From: an uncultured Eubacteriales bacterium
GTDB lineage: Bacteria; Bacillota; Clostridia; Oscillospirales; CAG-272
DNA length: 19,839 bases
Assembly (NCBI GenBank): GCA_900548735.1
Contig: URMC01000028.1
Span: 1 to 19,839 of the forward strand
Reading direction: 5' to 3'
How positions within the stretch are numbered: position 1 is the first letter of the stretch; every line of letters begins with the position of its first letter. Made by a program: the position numbers and the translations under genes. A model generated the notes under the pieces. That model did not search any database. It saw only the letters and a list, made by a program, of their open reading frames with translations, and had not been told where the DNA came from. Positions 1-6,941 of the stretch are shown here, piece after piece.

Positions 1-96
1 TACTGACTCTATTGCCCGCCGCAGGCGCGCGAAAAGGGGGCTTTTTGAAAAAAGCCCCCTTTAAATCCCGCAAAAACTTTTTGACGACTGACGCCG
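1..96 (-). repeat. Intergenic hairpin repeat, left copy
   Basis: Read on the minus strand this block lies just after the MATE gene. It holds CAGTCGTCAAAAAGTTTTTG, a GGGA-TTTAAA step, a long hairpin, CGCGCGCCTGCGGCGGG and AGAGTCAGT. The same ordered modules occur at 19614-19740 and, in part, at 19776-19839, in the orientation that follows the rightward operon. It is therefore a dispersed repeat placed at operon ends. No reading frame or transposase is visible in it. The left edge may extend beyond the window. Confidence 0.75.
33..62 (-). terminator. Rho-independent terminator of the MATE operon
   Basis: A perfect 14-bp stem (AAAGGGGGCTTTTT pairing with its complement) closes on a two-base loop. 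On the minus strand it is followed by a short T-run (TTTTCGC). It sits 67 bases past the MATE stop codon and forms the core of the left repeat copy. Confidence 0.75.
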
Positions 97-128
97 GAAT
101 GTTGGGCGAGCGCACCCAAAGCGGCGCG

Positions 129-1550
129 TTAATCGATCACCTCCGCCGTAAGGCGGTCGGCAACCGGCTGCGGCTGCGGCTTGTCGTTCCCGTGTTTGCG
201 GATAAACGCCGCAAACAGCACCAGCGCTGCCATACAGCAGATGATATCCGCCGCCGGAGTTGCGCAGACAATGCCGTAAATCGGGCGGATCATATTGAGG
301 ATAAACATCATCGGGATGTCCAGCACGCCTTTGCGCAACAGCGCCAGCACCAGCGATTTGCTCATATGCCCCGTCGCCTGGAAAAAGGAAATCACCGTAT
401 ACGCCCACGCGGAGAACGGCGCGCCCACGCACATAATTTTCAGAAATACCGTACCGAACGCGTGAGATTCCGACCCGTTCGGGATAAACACGCCGATCAG
501 CACATCCGGCACCAGGAAACAGGTTCCCATACAAAGCAACGATACCGTGACCGACATCGCGGCGGAGATATAAACCGTGTGCTTCATCCTCACGCGGTTG
601 CCCTTGGCGTAATTATAGCCGATGAGCGGCAGCACGCCCTGCGCCATCCCGCGCACGATACAGTGCGCCAGCATATTCACCTTTTTCGCCACGCCGATAC
701 CCGCCTGCGTGGCAGTGCCGAATGCCGACATCAGGTTGTCAAGCACGGCGTAGGAAATGTTTTCGCACAGCGTCATCAGACAGGCGGGAATGCCGATGCT
801 GATGACGTTTTTCGGGATGGACTCGCGGAACATCGAAAGGCTCGGCCGCACGGACAGCACCATCTTCTTTCTCTGAGTGAGGATATAAATGATGTAATAA
901 ACGAGCGCCCCGCAGTTGGAAAGCATCGTGGCAAGCCCCGCGCCCAGCACCTCGTTGCCGGGTTTCAGAATCACAAACATAAACAGCGGATCAAGAGCAA
1001 TGTTCAGCACCCCGCCGATTACAATGCCAAGGCTTGCCTGAAGCGAGCGCCCCTCCGCCCGCACCAGATGGGAAAACAGCGTGTTCAGCGACGTCACGCC
1101 CCCGCCGATCACCACCGTGACCAACAGATACCGGCACGCCTCCTCATGCACGCCGGAGGCGGAACCGCCCAGCAGGTTGATGAACACCTCCATCAGCAGA
1201 AAAGCCCCCAGCGAGTACACCGCCGTGACCGCCAGGCACCCCCACACGGCAAACGCCGCGGCGCGCCCGGCGTCCTTTTCGCGCCCCAACCCCAACAAGC
1301 GGGAAATCACGCTGGCGCCGCCCACGCCAAACAGGTTGGAAATGGCGGAAAGAAACATAAACGCCGGCATACAGACCGTGACCGCCGTAATCGACACGTC
1401 GCTTTCGGTCAGCCCCACAAAAAACGTGTCCGCCATATTGTAAATCACCAGAATAATCTGTCCGATGACCGACGGCAACGCGAGGGAAAGAATCGATTTC
1501 AGCACCGGACTTTCCTCAAACAAATATTTTTCTTTCTCACCGGATCTCAT
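129..1550 (-). CDS. MATE family multidrug efflux transporter (MepA-like)
   Basis: The 473-residue product is a polytopic membrane protein with about 12 hydrophobic segments, the usual size for the MATE/MOP family. The N-terminus (LPSVIGQIILVIYNMADTFF, about residues 25-44) is the characteristic first MATE helix. The internal segment PKNVISIGIPACLMTLCENI marks the start of the second six-helix half. MATE proteins export cationic drugs or metabolites using Na+ or H+ gradients. The start ATG overlaps the upstream LysR stop codon in an ATGA, with GGAG four bases before it, so the two genes are translationally coupled. That coupling suggests the regulator controls this pump. The substrate cannot be read from the sequence. 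The family call is secure; the MepA subgroup is a judgement from similarity. Confidence 0.93.
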   Translation of the reverse strand: MRSGEKEKYLFEESPVLKSILSLALPSVIGQIILVIYNMADTFFVGLTESDVSITAVTVCMPAFMFLSAISNLFGVGGASVISRLLGLGREKDAGRAAAFAVWGCLAVTAVYSLGAFLLMEVFINLLGGSASGVHEEACRYLLVTVVIGGGVTSLNTLFSHLVRAEGRSLQASLGIVIGGVLNIALDPLFMFVILKPGNEVLGAGLATMLSNCGALVYYIIYILTQRKKMVLSVRPSLSMFRESIPKNVISIGIPACLMTLCENISYAVLDNLMSAFGTATQAGIGVAKKVNMLAHCIVRGMAQGVLPLIGYNYAKGNRVRMKHTVYISAAMSVTVSLLCMGTCFLVPDVLIGVFIPNGSESHAFGTVFLKIMCVGAPFSAWAYTVISFFQATGHMSKSLVLALLRKGVLDIPMMFILNMIRPIYGIVCATPAADIICCMAALVLFAAFIRKHGNDKPQPQPVADRLTAEVID

Positions 1551-2494
1551 AGCGCTCCATGCTCCTTTTGTTGCCCGCCCGGATACTCTCCCGGCACGGT
1601 GTGATAGTTTTTCTGAATAGCCCCCACCAGCCTCTGCAACTCCTTGCTGCCGGGGCGGTAGAGAATACGGATACTGCGGCTGAGGTTCATCCCCTCCAAC
1701 CGCACTGCGGCGATTTTGCCCGCCGCCACATACGCGGCGCACGCCTTGTCGGAAAGGACGGAAAGCCCGTACCCCCCGGCAACCAGCCGCACGATGGTGT
1801 CCACGCTTTCCGCTTCCAGCATCACGCGTAGCTCCTTTTCCGGAACTCCGGCGCTGATCAGTCCGGAGCGGAACAGGCGCCCGGTGCCGGACTCCTGCGG
1901 TCTTAAAATCAGCGGCTCTTTCTTCAATTCCGCAAGGCGAATCATCCCCCGCCGTGCCCAGACGCTGTCCACCGGCACCGCCACCGACAGATGGTCGGTG
2001 TCCAAAATCACCTCGCACAGCCCCGTGGGGGTGGCGCCCCCCTCTACAATCGCAAGGTCAATCTCCAGATTTTGCAGCATCGGGTACAGCATTTCGGCAA
2101 CGCCGGTTGTGACCCGCACCTGTACGGCGGGGTTTGCCGCCGTGATTGCGTCAAGCACCCCGGCAAGCACAAAATTCTCCGCGCTTGGCGTAATGCCCAC
2201 CTGCAAGCGCTCCATCCCCGACCGGGCGCTTTCCACCTCGTCGGACATCCGCCGGCAGACCGACTGTATTTTTTCGATGTACTCCGCCACCAACCGGCAT
2301 TTGTCGGTCGGCACCAGTTCTTTTTTAACGGTAGTAAACAGCGGCACGCCCAATTCCCGCTCCAGCGACCGCACCTGAGCGGACACGGCGGAGGGCGTCA
2401 GCGCCAGTTCCCGCGCGGCGCCGGCAAAACTGCGGCACCGGATGACTACCGGAAGCGTGGCATAGCGCTGGTCATACCGGATTTTTTCAAACAT
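1547..2494 (-). CDS. LysR-type transcriptional regulator coupled to the MATE pump
   Basis: The 315-residue product has the LysR layout. An N-terminal winged helix-turn-helix lies at about residues 13-60 (FAGAARELALTPSAVSAQVR), followed by a linker and a periplasmic-binding-like effector domain at about 90-300. The motifs EIDLAIVEGG and SGTGRLF are typical of that domain. I chose the ATG at 2494 because the minus strand has an AGGGGGAAGA ribosome site just upstream, and because a longer reading would place a basic tail ahead of the HTH. Its first codons overlap the end of a small acidic ORF. It is clearly related to the divergent LysR at 2785-3684: both have EID-AIVEG, a DTD segment and LILR/MILR followed by SGT. 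It probably autoregulates and controls the MATE gene. The effector is unknown. Confidence 0.92.
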   Translation of the reverse strand: MFEKIRYDQRYATLPVVIRCRSFAGAARELALTPSAVSAQVRSLERELGVPLFTTVKKELVPTDKCRLVAEYIEKIQSVCRRMSDEVESARSGMERLQVGITPSAENFVLAGVLDAITAANPAVQVRVTTGVAEMLYPMLQNLEIDLAIVEGGATPTGLCEVILDTDHLSVAVPVDSVWARRGMIRLAELKKEPLILRPQESGTGRLFRSGLISAGVPEKELRVMLEAESVDTIVRLVAGGYGLSVLSDKACAAYVAAGKIAAVRLEGMNLSRSIRILYRPGSKELQRLVGAIQKNYHTVPGEYPGGQQKEHGAL

Positions 2495-2660
2495 TCTTCT
2501 TCCCCCTTTCCCCGGGATTTTTCTGCCCGCGGGCGAGAAATTCCGGCAGGTCGTCCTCGTCGTCATCTTCTTCCTGATATGTGGTGTTGGTGTAAATGCC
2601 AAACGCGCTTTGCATGGCGCGATTGGTTGTCTGCAACAGCGTTTTACTGTCTTTGGTCAT
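2487..2660 (-). CDS. Small acidic ORF at the head of the lysR-MATE operon
   Basis: A 57-residue frame starts at an ATG preceded by a strong GAGGGGAGGGG stretch nine bases away. It ends by overlapping the first bases of the lysR gene (AATGTTTGA). The product has an amphipathic N-terminal half, a very acidic middle (QEEDDDEDDLPEF) and a basic tail. It has no membrane segment and I recognise no family. It is the first frame after the leftward promoter. The ribosome site and the stop/start overlap argue for a real gene or a leader peptide coupling translation into lysR. The counter-argument is its length: a short frame with a purine-rich upstream can arise by chance. Confidence 0.45.
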   Translation of the reverse strand: MTKDSKTLLQTTNRAMQSAFGIYTNTTYQEEDDDEDDLPEFLARGQKNPGERGKKNV

Positions 2661-2680
2661 ACCGGAAATCCCCTCCCCTC

Positions 2681-2709
2681 TTGACAGAATTGCGAAAATA
2701 TATTATAAT
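2681..2709 (+). promoter_or_regulatory. Consensus sigma-70 promoter for the rightward lysR
   Basis: TTGACA at 2681-2686 and TATAAT at 2704-2709 are separated by exactly 17 bases. The predicted start near 2716 leaves a leader of about 70 bases before the ATG at 2785. Its -10 box shares two bases with the leftward promoter, so polymerase should not be able to occupy both. Confidence 0.85.
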
Positions 2710-2735
2710 CATAGCATCATTTTTGATAATGTCAA
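2708..2735 (-). promoter_or_regulatory. Leftward promoter for the small ORF-lysR-MATE operon
   Basis: On the minus strand TTGACA (2735-2730) is followed after 16 bases by TATGAT (2713-2708). The predicted start near 2701 lies about 40 bases before the small acidic ORF. The -35 box lies inside the ATAAT-N5-ATTAT inverted repeat, so a bound LysR protein should affect this promoter directly. Confidence 0.75.
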
Positions 2736-2740
2736 ATTAT
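2726..2740. promoter_or_regulatory. Candidate LysR-type operator (T-N11-A box)
   Basis: ATAAT-GTCAA-ATTAT is a perfect 5-bp inverted repeat with the T-N11-A spacing of LysR-family binding sites. It covers the leftward -35 box and lies about 10-24 bases after the rightward transcription start. It could serve either of the two LysR genes, or both. Confidence 0.6.
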
Positions 2741-2784
2741 GTTTTGGTCTATCCGTATAAAAAAACGTTATATATGAGGTGCCT

Positions 2785-3684
2785 ATGATTGACGATAAGG
2801 TATACACGTTGCTGAAAGTCTACGAGCGCGGCAGCTTTGTGGCGGCGGCAAAAGAACTGAATATTACCCAACCCGCGGTCAGCCAGCATGTCAAGGCGCT
2901 GGAGGAACAGTTGGGGGTCACGATCTTTGAGCGCGGAAAGCGCAAGCTGATCCTTACCAAACAGGGGAACGAGGTCATCAAGTGCGCCAAGAAACTGGTG
3001 GGACTGTACGGAAATCTCATCAAGGATATTCAGGACGGCACCAGCCTTTCCACCCACCTGACCATCGGGGTCACGCACACGGCGGAAAGCAACCCGATCG
3101 CCGAAGCGCTGGCAAGTTACTGTGCCCGGAATCAGGGTGTCAACATCAAAATGATTACGGATACTATAAGCAATCTTTATAGCATGCTCAAAACCTATGA
3201 GATCGATATTGCGATTGTGGAGGGCAGATCTTCCGACCCCGGCATCCGGTATCTGCTGATGGACACCGACTACCTGGTGCTGGCGGTCGCGCCAGACCAT
3301 CCGTTTGCGCAGAAAGGGATGGTCACGCTGAACGAACTGAAAAAGGAGCGGATGATCCTGCGCCTGCCCAACTCCGGCACCAGAAACCTGTTTATGGCGC
3401 ATCTGGAAAGCAATAATATGAGCATCAACGATTTCAATGTGATTCTGGAAGTGGACAATATCGCCACGATCAAAGATCTGATCCGCCGGAATTTCGGTGT
3501 ATCTATTCTTGCCCGAAGCGCGTGCCTTGATGAATGCAAAAAGGGCAAGATTGTCACCTTGCCCGTGGAAAATCTCAGTATGATGCGGGAGATCAACATC
3601 GCCTACCCCGCGGATTTCACCCAATTTGACCTCCTGCGCGACATCGTGCGCAGTTATAATGAAACGCTGAAACTCTATAAATAA
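2785..3684 (+). CDS. LysR-type transcriptional regulator (divergent)
   Basis: The 299-residue product has an N-terminal winged HTH (residues about 3-60, with FVAAAKELNITQPAVSQHVK) and an effector domain at about 90-295 of standard LysR length. The ATG at 2785 is preferred over an in-frame GTG six bases earlier, because the product then begins directly at the HTH and a GAGG element lies about seven bases upstream. It is transcribed alone from a perfect consensus promoter and ends at a strong hairpin. Shared segments with the leftward LysR (EIDIAIVEG, DTD, SGTRNLF) suggest an old duplication of the pair. The likely targets are itself and the divergent MATE operon. The inducer is unknown. Confidence 0.93.
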   Translation: MIDDKVYTLLKVYERGSFVAAAKELNITQPAVSQHVKALEEQLGVTIFERGKRKLILTKQGNEVIKCAKKLVGLYGNLIKDIQDGTSLSTHLTIGVTHTAESNPIAEALASYCARNQGVNIKMITDTISNLYSMLKTYEIDIAIVEGRSSDPGIRYLLMDTDYLVLAVAPDHPFAQKGMVTLNELKKERMILRLPNSGTRNLFMAHLESNNMSINDFNVILEVDNIATIKDLIRRNFGVSILARSACLDECKKGKIVTLPVENLSMMREINIAYPADFTQFDLLRDIVRSYNETLKLYK

Positions 3685-3689
3685 ACAGA

Positions 3690-3724
3690 CCCCCCAAGGG
3701 TCGGCTTTGCCGACCCTTGGGGGG
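3690..3724. terminator. Long GC-rich hairpin between converging genes
   Basis: A perfect 16-bp stem (CCCCCCAAGGGTCGGC and its complement) with a TTT loop starts five bases after the rightward lysR stop codon. It also lies downstream of the leftward gene ending at 3761. Flanking T-richness is modest on both sides, so it probably works as a bidirectional terminator. Confidence 0.75.
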
Positions 3725-3760
3725 TTAGAAAAGATTTTACAGCGGCACCATGATGCACCT

Positions 3761-4333
3761 TTAAAGAATGACTTCTGTTCCGTCCGTTGCTGTTTTTTGA
3801 TAGAGCGACTGATACATTCTTTCCTGTTCTTCAAATGCTTTTTTCTGCATTTCAATGGAATTGATATCCAAAGTTCTGCTTTCTACTTCCTGAATCAGCC
3901 GGGAGTATTCAACGGCGATGTAATGATCATTCCGGAAATAGAATCTGTTCAGCAATTCTTTTAAGGCGGTTTTGTCGCAGGTCGGTTCAATAATTGCCCG
4001 TTCCACGGCATGGGCAAGTGTGATCAACTCAATATCCTCGGTATAGTCATGGATGTATTGCAGCAGGGAGGCGTAATTGTTTGTTGCGTAGGTCAGTGAG
4101 GAATAATTGATCTCCTTATCCAACAGCTTCAACTCACCCTCCGCCAGAATCGTACTGGAAAAGGTGCGAAGCAAATCAATTCTTTGACTGCGCTTTTGAG
4201 TCAAAATTTCTGATTTTTGTTCTTTTAAAGCAAGGCATGTGTTCTGACGGAGTGTGTATACGGTCAAACCCAATGTTACGATAATCCCTATAATTTCCAC
4301 AAAAGAAAAAACGGCATTCAATACGTCAATCAT
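3761..4333 (-). CDS. Hypothetical protein with an N-terminal membrane anchor
   Basis: The 190-residue product begins with one strongly hydrophobic helix (about residues 5-28, VEIIGIIVTLGLTVYTLRQN). The rest looks soluble and mostly helical, with charged stretches (ALKEQKSEILTQKRSQR, about 35-51) that suggest a coiled coil. I recognise no catalytic motif. The start is well supported: GGAGG lies seven bases upstream, and a promoter (TTGCAA-17-TAAAAT) lies at 4394-4422. The gene stands alone, is more AT-rich than the LysR genes beside it, and is bounded by terminators on both sides, so it looks acquired. Small anchored helical proteins of this kind are common on genomic islands. I cannot assign a function. 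Confidence 0.75.
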   Translation of the reverse strand: MIDVLNAVFSFVEIIGIIVTLGLTVYTLRQNTCLALKEQKSEILTQKRSQRIDLLRTFSSTILAEGELKLLDKEINYSSLTYATNNYASLLQYIHDYTEDIELITLAHAVERAIIEPTCDKTALKELLNRFYFRNDHYIAVEYSRLIQEVESRTLDINSIEMQKKAFEEQERMYQSLYQKTATDGTEVIL

Positions 4334-4393
4334 TTTGTACCTCCATTGTAGCCTGTCAGGCTGTGCAGAAAATCTGCTTTGATATTATCTGTT

Positions 4394-4422
4394 ATTTTAC
4401 TACATGATCGACAAAATTGCAA
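4394..4422 (-). promoter_or_regulatory. Promoter of the anchored hypothetical gene
   Basis: On the minus strand TTGCAA (4422-4417) and TAAAAT (4399-4394) are 17 bases apart. The predicted start near 4387 leaves a leader of about 54 bases before the ATG at 4333. Confidence 0.6.
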
Positions 4423-4503
4423 TGGGTCTGACATTTTTTGCATCGGATGCTTTGCAGGGCACTCTTGATCCCGAACGGGGGTATTTTCTGTCAGGTGAAG
4501 CGT

Positions 4504-4552
4504 AACAAGGGGAGTGAAAAAACTCAAAATGAGTCTTTTCACTCCCCTTGTT
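4504..4552. terminator. 17-bp perfect inverted repeat
   Basis: AACAAGGGGAGTGAAAA (4504-4520) pairs perfectly with 4536-4552. The 15-base loop contains a smaller ACTC/GAGT hairpin that is followed by TTTTTT on the minus strand. It directly follows the stop codon of the leftward gene remnant at 4553-4684, so it was probably that gene's terminator. It also insulates the promoter at 4394-4422. Confidence 0.6.
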
Positions 4553-4684
4553 TCAGATCATAAAAGCGATGCCGCAAACACAGGCACATATGTAAACGGC
4601 GATAAATAAAAGCGGTATTCTTTTTTCACTGTCGGTAAAGGAAACGTATTTTTTCTTGTTCAGCCTGTCGGATAAGGCTTCCCA
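4553..4684 (-). pseudogene. 3' remnant of a gene for a membrane-tailed protein
   Basis: The minus strand holds 43 open codons ending in TGA, immediately followed by a terminator-like hairpin. The translation has a charged segment (LSDRLNKKKYVSFTDSEKR) and then a hydrophobic tail (IPLLFIAVYICACVCGIAFM), which looks like a genuine C-terminus. There is no start codon: a TAA lies directly upstream, and another terminator sits just beyond that. I read it as the decayed end of a lost gene. Chance is possible, since the frame is short. Confidence 0.35.
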
Positions 4685-4689
4685 TTAAG

Positions 4690-4716
4690 AAAAAACCGTG
4701 CGGAGAACCTGCACGG
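4690..4716 (-). terminator. Rho-independent terminator, second after araC
   Basis: On the minus strand CCGTGC and GCACGG enclose a short loop, with two further GG/CC pairs inside, and are followed at once by TTTTTT. It backs up the hairpin at 4743-4795 downstream of the leftward AraC-type gene. Confidence 0.7.
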
Positions 4717-4742
4717 CAATAGCAAAAACAGTATTTCAGGCA

Positions 4743-4795
4743 AAAAACAATCGAGTGTCCATACCAAACCTTCAGGTCTGTTATGAACACTCGAT
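4743..4795 (-). terminator. Rho-independent terminator of the AraC-type gene
   Basis: On the minus strand ATCGAGTGT pairs with ACACTCGAT. A mismatch is followed by CATA/TATG, with an inner ACCT/AGGT hairpin, and the stem ends in TGTTTTTTG. It lies about 180 bases after the AraC-type stop codon. I see nothing coding in that 180-base 3' region; it holds only a weak GGTATC/GATACC inverted repeat at 4859-4880. Confidence 0.65.
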
Positions 4796-4977
4796 GTGTG
4801 TTGCAACGCAGAAATTGATAGAAACTAAATTGGAATCGCAGCTGCTCTGACTTGGGGTGGTATCATCATATGGAGATACCAAGAGCGTATCGGCGGAATC
4901 AGAATATAATATGGGTGCTATAAAACAAATCAAACGATGCAATAGGAAGGATCAGAGTTTCCCGGATGGACTACGGT

Positions 4978-5736
4978 TTACTTCTTTTTTTTATACTTCA
5001 GGGGTGTTGTTCCTGTAATGCCGACAAAGACTTTTCTGAAATGATTTTCGGAATTAAAACCTGCCAGGCGACTTATGGTAGCAATAGAGTAGTTCTGTTT
5101 TTCCAAATACTCAATAGCGACGTTGATTTTTATGCAATTCTGAAATTTATTCGGTGATTGCCCTAATTCTTTCTGAAACAAATGGTAAATAGTAGATTCA
5201 CTGACACAACATTTTCTTGCCAAATCACCAATGGAAAAATGATGGTTCCAATTGTCGGTAATAAATTCAATCGCTTTTTGCAAAGTTTTATCGTATGAAA
5301 TTTTGGATCGAACCATTTGCGGAAGAATTTTTTGCAAAAGCTTATAAAACAAGGAATATGCTTCCAATTCTTTGATATAGTCGATTGACAACAGATTGGC
5401 TATTTCTATGAGGTCGTTTCTGATTTCTTCATCGCACTCAATGATTTGAGGCTCATATCGAAATTGCTCATAGTGCATAAAACAACTGACATAAATTACT
5501 TTAATATCAGGGGTTCCGTGCCATTCGGAATAGCAATAAATATTTTCCGGAATGAACACGACGTCCCCTTCGGCCACGTTGATTTTTTTATTCAAATAGA
5601 TGTAGGTTCCGCACCCTTTTATGATCACGCCGATTCGGGTTTTCCTGCGGCTGCTGTTTCCGCGGCAGAAATGATAATTATAAAATATATGCTGTGATGC
5701 GGAAAGTTCCGAAACGTAAATTTTTCCATCCTGCAT
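4978..5736 (-). CDS. AraC family regulator with cupin-like sensor domain
   Basis: The 252-residue product has an N-terminal cupin-like sensor domain (about residues 15-100, including VAEGDVVFIPENIYCYSEWH) and a C-terminal double HTH (about 150-250). The first HTH includes SIGDLARKCCVSESTIYHLF. The second ends in IATISRLAGFNSENHFRKVF, the AraC signature, and is followed by GTTPLKYKKKK. A longer in-frame reading exists, but the ATG at 5736 has GGAGGTGA eight bases upstream and follows a good promoter, so it is the real start. It is divergent from the dehydrogenase trio starting at 5903 and is almost certainly their regulator. Cupin-type AraC proteins usually bind a small sugar-like ligand and activate catabolic genes. 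Confidence 0.93.
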   Translation of the reverse strand: MQDGKIYVSELSASQHIFYNYHFCRGNSSRRKTRIGVIIKGCGTYIYLNKKINVAEGDVVFIPENIYCYSEWHGTPDIKVIYVSCFMHYEQFRYEPQIIECDEEIRNDLIEIANLLSIDYIKELEAYSLFYKLLQKILPQMVRSKISYDKTLQKAIEFITDNWNHHFSIGDLARKCCVSESTIYHLFQKELGQSPNKFQNCIKINVAIEYLEKQNYSIATISRLAGFNSENHFRKVFVGITGTTPLKYKKKK

Positions 5737-5783
5737 TTTTATCACCTCCGCCGGCACAGTTGCAGAATAATTACTTTTTTTAC

Positions 5784-5812
5784 AGTATACCATATTGAAC
5801 GGCATTTTGCAA
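5784..5812 (-). promoter_or_regulatory. Promoter of the AraC-type gene
   Basis: On the minus strand TTGCAA (5812-5807) and TATACT (5789-5784) are 17 bases apart. The predicted start near 5777 leaves a leader of about 40 bases. It interlocks with the rightward promoter at 5795-5823. Confidence 0.75.
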
Positions 5813-5823
5813 TACTTTATAAT
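5795..5823 (+). promoter_or_regulatory. Promoter of the dehydrogenase operon
   Basis: TTGAAC (5795-5800) and TATAAT (5818-5823) are 17 bases apart. A second TATAAT with an extended TGN element lies at 5841-5846 but lacks a -35 box, so it could depend on an activator. TTATAAT is directly repeated 23 bases apart. A small CGGGC-TTCT-GCCCG hairpin follows at 5850-5863. The interlock with the araC promoter suggests mutual exclusion. Confidence 0.6.
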
Positions 5824-5902
5824 AAAAGAAGTAAAGTTGTTATAATTGCCGGGCTTCTGCCCGAAAAGGCGGAATTGAAATTTTGTGAAAAGGAGTATAA
5901 AT

Positions 5903-6919
5903 ATGAAAACAAAACAAATCGTTTTTACGGCACCGTATACGGTCGGACTTCTTGAAGCGGAATGTTTACCTCCGAAGGCAAACGAGGTTACTGTAAGTCT
6001 GGAATATTCCGCAATAAGTGCAGGTACGGAAAGAGCAAATCTGATCGGAGTGCGAAACGCCCCCAATCTTTCCGAAGGCGCAGAGGCGGTTTTCCCGAGA
6101 ACGGTAGGATACAGTGCCGCCGGTATTGTAACGGAGACGGGAAGCGCCGTAAAAAACGTTTGCGTGGGTGATAGGGTCGTTGTCTTTTGGGGAAAACACA
6201 AGAAAAATATCACCGTCAGCGAAAATAAAGTTTTGAAAATTCCGGACGAGGTGCCGTCTGCGGAAGCGGCTATGGCATTAATCGCCACCTTTCCGTTGGC
6301 GGCAATCCGAAAAACCAAGCTTGAAATCGGAGAATCTGCCATAGTAATGGGGCTTGGCATACTTGGCATTTTTGCAGTTCAGGAGTTAAAAGCAGCAGGC
6401 GCATATCCGGTGATTGCGATTGATCCGGTGGAAGAACGCCGGGAGTTTGCCCTCAAGGTAGGGGCTGATTTTGCTCTGAACCCTGCAGAGGCTGATTTTG
6501 CCGATAAAGTAAAAAGTATGACCAACGGCGGAGCGAATGTCTGCATAGAGGTCACAGGGGTTGGCGCAGGTCTGATCCAGGCACTCGACTGTATGAAGCG
6601 GTTTGGCAGAGTGGCACTTTTGGGGTGTACCAGGAGTTCAAAATTTGAAATTGATTATTACGGGAAGGTACACGGACCGGGAATTTCTCTCATAGGCGCG
6701 CATACAATGGCACGTCCGAAAACGGAATCATCGCCGGGGCTTTGGACTGATAAGGACGATTTGCGAGCCGTTTTGAATCTTATCAGAGGAAAACGGTTGA
6801 ATTTTAAGGATATGATTTGCGAAATTCATTCTCCCGAAGATGCACAAGCGGTATACGATAGGCTTGTAAACGATAAAAAATTCCCCATAGGGGTGTTATT
6901 TGATTGGAGAAATCTTTAA
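5903..6919 (+). CDS. Zinc-less medium-chain dehydrogenase/reductase
   Basis: The 338-residue product has the two-domain MDR fold: a GroES-like catalytic half (about 1-120 and 290-338) around a Rossmann half with GLGILG at 150-155. The usual catalytic zinc ligands are absent. The segment normally holding the Cys reads YSAISAGTE (35-43), and the usual Gly-His-Glu reads Gly-Tyr-Ser (69-71). These are the hallmarks of the BchC and bi-domain oxidoreductase branch of MDR proteins, which oxidise or reduce alcohols without zinc. The start at 5903 has AAGGAG seven bases upstream; an in-frame GTG at 5885 has none. It is the first gene of a three-gene operon controlled by the divergent AraC protein. A sugar or cyclitol substrate is likely but unproven. 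Confidence 0.88.
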   Translation: MKTKQIVFTAPYTVGLLEAECLPPKANEVTVSLEYSAISAGTERANLIGVRNAPNLSEGAEAVFPRTVGYSAAGIVTETGSAVKNVCVGDRVVVFWGKHKKNITVSENKVLKIPDEVPSAEAAMALIATFPLAAIRKTKLEIGESAIVMGLGILGIFAVQELKAAGAYPVIAIDPVEERREFALKVGADFALNPAEADFADKVKSMTNGGANVCIEVTGVGAGLIQALDCMKRFGRVALLGCTRSSKFEIDYYGKVHGPGISLIGAHTMARPKTESSPGLWTDKDDLRAVLNLIRGKRLNFKDMICEIHSPEDAQAVYDRLVNDKKFPIGVLFDWRNL

Positions 6920-6941
6920 TACTTTAAGCAGGAGGTTATGT

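Noticed and set aside
12..1604. A 530-codon open frame on the plus strand
   Set aside because: It runs antisense to the MATE gene. Its product is rich in His, Arg and Gln, with no recognisable domain, the usual shadow of a GC-rich gene.
2779..3855. A 368-codon minus-strand frame opposite the second LysR gene
   Set aside because: It is antisense to a gene with a clear HTH and effector domain, crosses the terminator at 3690-3724, and has no family motif.
4330..4542. A 70-codon minus-strand frame ahead of the anchored hypothetical gene
   Set aside because: It would start with a GTG inside a 17-bp hairpin and contain the promoter of the next gene. No ribosome site and no family likeness.
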